A DNA stretch of 8,483 bases from Alphaproteobacteria bacterium (GTDB lineage: Bacteria; Pseudomonadota; Alphaproteobacteria; Caulobacterales; Parvularculaceae): positions 1 through 8,483 of the forward strand of contig JAUIEG010000093.1 of assembly GCA_030428745.1 (NCBI GenBank), in the 5' to 3' direction. Under the pieces are notes generated by a model. It saw only the letters and a list, made by a program, of their open reading frames with translations. It made no database searches and was not told where the DNA came from. Below are positions 5,833 to 8,483 of this stretch, piece by piece. The position numbers were made by a program, and so were the translations under genes. Numbering within the stretch: position 1 is the stretch's first letter; every line of letters begins with the position of its first letter.

Positions 5833-7344
5833 TCAGAGCGCGATGATGACCGACTTCGTTTCCATATAGGCTTCAACGCCGTTGCTCGATTGTTCGCGCC
5901 CAATACCCGATTGCTTGTAGCCGCCAAAGGGCAATGCCGGGTCAATCATGGAATGGCAGTTGCCCCAGACCGAACCGGACTTAATCTTGGCGGCAAGCCG
6001 GTGCATCTTTGAAAGATCCTTTGTCCAGATGCTGGCGCCAAGACCATAAAGCGTATCATTCGCGGCCTTTGCAACTTCGTCGAGATCGTCAAAGCGCTGA
6101 GCGACGAGAACCGGGCCGAAGATCTCTTCGCGAACCACTTGCATGTTCGGATTAACGTCAACCAGAATGGTTGGATTGACGAAATATCCGAGATCCGAAG
6201 GCGAGTCGCCACCCTTGACCACGGAAGCGCCTTCTTTTTTGCCAGACTCAATGAAGCCCATCACACGTTTTTGCTGCTCGTCGGAAACAAGCGGCCCCAT
6301 GCGATATTCCGGGCAAAGCGATGGGCCAGGCGCCCAGTCATCGGCATGCTTCGCAACGCCCTCGACCACTTTGTCGAAAACGGACTTATGCGCGAAAAGA
6401 CGAGAGCCGGCGACGCAGATCTGTCCGGCGTTAAAGAAAATCGCGCCGGCGGCGCCAGCAGCAACCTCCTCCACATCCACATCAGGCAACACAACAACAG
6501 GCGATTTGCCGCCAAGTTCGAGCGTGACGCGTTTCAAAGAGTCAGTCGCCGCGCGATTGATGATCTTGCCCACTTCGGTCGAGCCGGTGAACGCCACTTT
6601 GTCCACGTCCGGATGCGTCGTCAGGTGTGCGCCAGCCGTTTCGCCAAGGCCGGTGATGACATTGATGACGCCCGGCGGGAAGCCGGCCATCGCCACAAAA
6701 TCAGCAAGACGCAGCGCCGTGAGCGAGGTCTGCTCCGCCGGCTTCAGGACGATGGTGCAGCCGGCCGCAAGCGCCGGGGCAATCTTGCCGGTCGCCATGA
6801 TGAGGGGAAAATTCCACGGCACGATCTGCGCCGCAACGCCGATCGGCTCCTTGCGCACATAGGCATGGAACGCGCCCGAAGGAGCGGCCATGGGATCGAT
6901 GTGGGAGCCGCTGACCTTCGTCGCCCAGCCCGCCATGTAATGAAGCATGCCCGCAGACGCCGGAATATCCATTCCCGCTGCTACAGCCGCGTTCTTGCCG
7001 TTGTCGATGGCTTCAAGCTCGGCGAGCTCTTCGGCGTGTTCGGTAATGAGATCAGCGAGCTTATGGATCATCTGTTCGCGCGCAATGGGCGGCAACCCGG
7101 TCCAGCGGCCATCATCAAACGCCTGGCGCGCAGCGGCGACAGCGCGGTCGACCTCTTCATTGGTCGCATCGGCAAGCTGGCTGACGACCTTGCATGTAGA
7201 AGGGTCGATCACGTCAATTGTCTTGCCGGATTTGGACTCAATCCATTCATTGTTGATGAAATGCGCCGGCGACCGCGCCAGCGCCTTTTTCGCAGCATTT
7301 GAATATTCGGGTTGAACCATCGAATTTTTGGGCATGACGTTCAT
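5833..7344 (-). CDS. NAD(P)-dependent aldehyde dehydrogenase, phenylacetaldehyde/aromatic aldehyde dehydrogenase-like
   Basis: A 503-residue cytosolic enzyme of the ALDH superfamily, oxidising an aldehyde to a carboxylate. Visible elements are VPWNFP with N178, KPAEQ with the cofactor-binding K201, the FTGSTEVG glycine motif (about 252-259), the general base E276 in LELGGKSP and the nucleophile C310 in NAGQIC. EEIFGPV and PFGGYKQSGIGRE mark the C-terminal half. The pattern resembles phenylacetaldehyde dehydrogenases (FeaB/PadA) and related ALDH1/2-type enzymes more than typical vanillin dehydrogenases, but specificity cannot be settled by eye. The ATG at 7344 is preferred; AAGGA lies rather far upstream (about 13 bases), and ATGs at 7335 and 7320 are alternatives. 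An in-frame TTG at 7413 is unlikely. It is its own transcription unit, closed by the terminator at 5775-5806 and divergent from an AraC-type regulator, as for an aldehyde-induced gene. Confidence 0.9.
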   Translation of the reverse strand: MNVMPKNSMVQPEYSNAAKKALARSPAHFINNEWIESKSGKTIDVIDPSTCKVVSQLADATNEEVDRAVAAARQAFDDGRWTGLPPIAREQMIHKLADLITEHAEELAELEAIDNGKNAAVAAGMDIPASAGMLHYMAGWATKVSGSHIDPMAAPSGAFHAYVRKEPIGVAAQIVPWNFPLIMATGKIAPALAAGCTIVLKPAEQTSLTALRLADFVAMAGFPPGVINVITGLGETAGAHLTTHPDVDKVAFTGSTEVGKIINRAATDSLKRVTLELGGKSPVVVLPDVDVEEVAAGAAGAIFFNAGQICVAGSRLFAHKSVFDKVVEGVAKHADDWAPGPSLCPEYRMGPLVSDEQQKRVMGFIESGKKEGASVVKGGDSPSDLGYFVNPTILVDVNPNMQVVREEIFGPVLVAQRFDDLDEVAKAANDTLYGLGASIWTKDLSKMHRLAAKIKSGSVWGNCHSMIDPALPFGGYKQSGIGREQSSNGVEAYMETKSVIIAL

Positions 7345-7835
7345 GGGAGCGGCTCTTTCCTTTTGCTCAATTTCCACACAGGCGCAGACCCAAAACGGGC
7401 CGACAGTCGACAATTAGCGCCTGCAGGACAGAATTTCAGCGACAAATCACCGGCCTATTACCATAAGCGCAAGCACCCATGGAAGGCGCACGGGCCGATT
7501 GCCGTTCTGGAGCGAAATGGGCGCGCTTACGGTGGAACCTGCCTCCACCTGCGCCGCTTCGAATTTGTGCAACGCAAAAAGGTCAGTCGTTAAAAATTTA
7601 GCCATTTATGCCGCGTTCGAGCGATAAAGCTCACGTTCAACCGCGAAACAGGCTCGTCGCTGTCCGGTCTCGCAATATTACGGGGCATGATTCTCAAAAC
7701 AGGTAGGAATGGGTCAGGCAGCGGCGGCGAAGAAACGGAGCGATGAAACCTGTGCAAAAATCGTGTATAATTGCACTGACGCCGATAAGCTTTACGCGCT
7801 GAACGCCGGCTCTGGCTATCAGCGCTGACGACGGA
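7345..7835. other. 491-bp intergenic region between divergent aldehyde dehydrogenase and AraC-type regulator
   Basis: No convincing gene is seen here; short open frames on either strand lack family resemblance and ribosome sites. The region must hold the promoters of both flanking genes. The left part is the dehydrogenase leader, in which no clear promoter was recognised. A perfect 6-bp inverted repeat with a 7-base loop, GGTGGA-ACCTGCC-TCCACC, lies at 7531-7549 near the middle and has no T-run beside it. The right part holds a consensus TATAAT (7766-7771) inside a second inverted repeat. The length is generous for a divergent promoter pair and could accommodate an activator site for the AraC-type protein. 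Confidence 0.5.
7752..7776 (+). promoter_or_regulatory. Consensus TATAAT -10 box within an inverted repeat, upstream of the AraC-type gene
   Basis: TATAAT at 7766-7771 is a perfect -10 hexamer on the strand of the regulator gene, 64 bases before its first ATG. It is embedded in a perfect inverted repeat: GTGCAA (7752-7757), 13 bases, TTGCAC (7771-7776). The arm centres are 19 bases apart, close to two helical turns, as in dimer-binding operators. No good -35 hexamer is seen (ATGAAA at 7743-7748 with 17-base spacing), so the promoter may be weak or activator dependent. The elements are seen; their function is inferred. Confidence 0.45.
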
Positions 7836-8483
7836 ATGGACCCCTCAAAAATGGCGCATCAGATCGAACATTTCGCAACGAATGAAGTCACCCAGCACGA
7901 ACGACTGGAGTTCTGGAACAGAATAGCCAGTGAAACCTTCTGCGGTCTCAGCATCGATTCCGAACGTGAGACTTTCGACGCTGAAATGTGGCGCTGGTCC
8001 ATGGGCGACATCACAATGATACGCCCCAGATCGCCGAACGCCGTCGTGCAGCGAAATGCGCGCATCGCGCGCAGCGGCGGCGACCGTGTCATGTTGCACT
8101 TCCAGCATGTGGGCAGCTGTCTCCATTCGCAGGCCAACAAAATCTATCATCTGCGTGCTGGTGACGCGGTCCTTACCGACAGCAACGAAGATTATCGTGT
8201 CGATCTGTCCAGCGACAACGTCATGCTTGTGGTTGAAATGCCGCGCGACGCCATATCCGAACGCATGCCGGGTCTCGACGAAGCCTTGTCGCACAAGATC
8301 GCCGGCGAGACGCCCTCTAGCCGCCTGCTCCACGATTTCGTCTTGTCGCTTTGGCGCCAGGGCGATCAGAGTCATGCAGACCCGGAGCGCGTTAAAGGCG
8401 TCACCGACGTTTTCTATAACCTCCTGGCGATGGCGCTCACAGACAAGAATATAAGCGTTCAAAATGACGCGCTATTGATCAAC
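7836..8483 (+). CDS. AraC-family transcriptional regulator, FeaR-like N-terminal domain (3' truncated by window end)
   Basis: An open frame of 216 codons runs off the right edge with no stop. The visible part fits the AraC-binding-like domain of FeaR-type regulators: the opening ERLEFWNRIASETF, then a beta-rich sensor stretch (GDITMIRP, RVMLHFQHVG, LRAGDAVLTDS) and the linker helices beginning about residue 140. The C-terminal helix-turn-helix pair that would confirm AraC lies beyond the window; typical full length is about 310-330 residues. The start is uncertain: the ATG at 7836 has only ACGGA directly adjoining it, and the in-frame ATG at 7851 has a weak GGA about 10 bases upstream. A stop at 7800 limits the frame. 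It is divergent from a phenylacetaldehyde-dehydrogenase-like gene, mirroring feaR/feaB in enteric bacteria, so it probably activates that gene in response to an aromatic compound. Confidence 0.75.
   Translation, partial: MDPSKMAHQIEHFATNEVTQHERLEFWNRIASETFCGLSIDSERETFDAEMWRWSMGDITMIRPRSPNAVVQRNARIARSGGDRVMLHFQHVGSCLHSQANKIYHLRAGDAVLTDSNEDYRVDLSSDNVMLVVEMPRDAISERMPGLDEALSHKIAGETPSSRLLHDFVLSLWRQGDQSHADPERVKGVTDVFYNLLAMALTDKNISVQNDALLIN

Noticed and set aside
6139..7302. Plus-strand open frame of 387 codons opposite the aldehyde dehydrogenase
   Set aside because: Arg/His-rich composition, no family pattern and no ribosome site. The opposite strand encodes an intact aldehyde dehydrogenase.
7345..7413. 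N-terminal extension of the aldehyde dehydrogenase to a TTG at 7413
   Set aside because: The extension has no ribosome site, and the family normally starts about where the ATG at 7344 places it.
7845..8462. Minus-strand open frame of 205 codons at the right end
   Set aside because: It lies opposite the AraC-type reading frame, which has a coherent FeaR-like pattern and natural protein composition. The minus frame shows no recognisable domain.
1..8483. Mobile elements, CRISPR arrays, tRNA or rRNA genes
   Set aside because: No transposase-like frame, terminal inverted repeats, regularly spaced repeats, or tRNA or rRNA signatures were seen on either strand.

Overview
The window looks like part of an aromatic-compound catabolic region from a proteobacterium. 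The moderately GC-rich DNA, closely packed operons and the mix of families (lignostilbene-type carotenoid oxygenase, hydroxycinnamoyl-CoA hydratase-lyase, AAHS transporter, FeaR-like regulator) suggest an alphaproteobacterium, perhaps sphingomonad- or Hyphomonas-like. This is inferred from gene content only. No rRNA, tRNA, mobile element or CRISPR array was seen.

Layout. At the left edge is the first part of a minus-strand gene (1-43, possibly DUF3237), directly downstream of a lignostilbene/carotenoid cleavage oxygenase (49-1515, minus). A MarR regulator (1575-2063, plus) is divergent from the oxygenase across a 59-bp control region. Convergent to that MarR gene is the end of a minus-strand operon, which reads from its promoter: hydroxycinnamoyl-CoA hydratase-lyase (5592-4753), alpha/beta hydrolase (4738-4010), a second MarR regulator (3950-3474) and an AAHS-type aromatic acid transporter (3442-2123). 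A 23-bp near-perfect palindrome (5681-5703) lies upstream of this operon and is the best operator candidate in the window. Next is an independent minus-strand aldehyde dehydrogenase (7344-5833) with a strong intrinsic terminator (5775-5806). Across a 491-bp intergenic region is a divergent AraC-family regulator (7836 onward, plus), cut by the window end.

How the genes may work together. The transporter would import a phenolic acid. After CoA activation, for which no ligase is present here, the hydratase-lyase would shorten a hydroxycinnamoyl-CoA to an aromatic aldehyde plus acetyl-CoA. The oxygenase would release aromatic aldehydes by splitting a stilbene-like double bond. The aldehyde dehydrogenase could oxidise such aldehydes to acids. 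Three regulators (two MarR, one AraC) each sit beside one unit, so the region appears to be three separately controlled modules that all involve aromatic aldehydes. Both double-bond-cleaving enzymes differ from characterised relatives at residues recalled to contact the substrate phenol, so their true substrates may differ from ferulate or lignostilbene.
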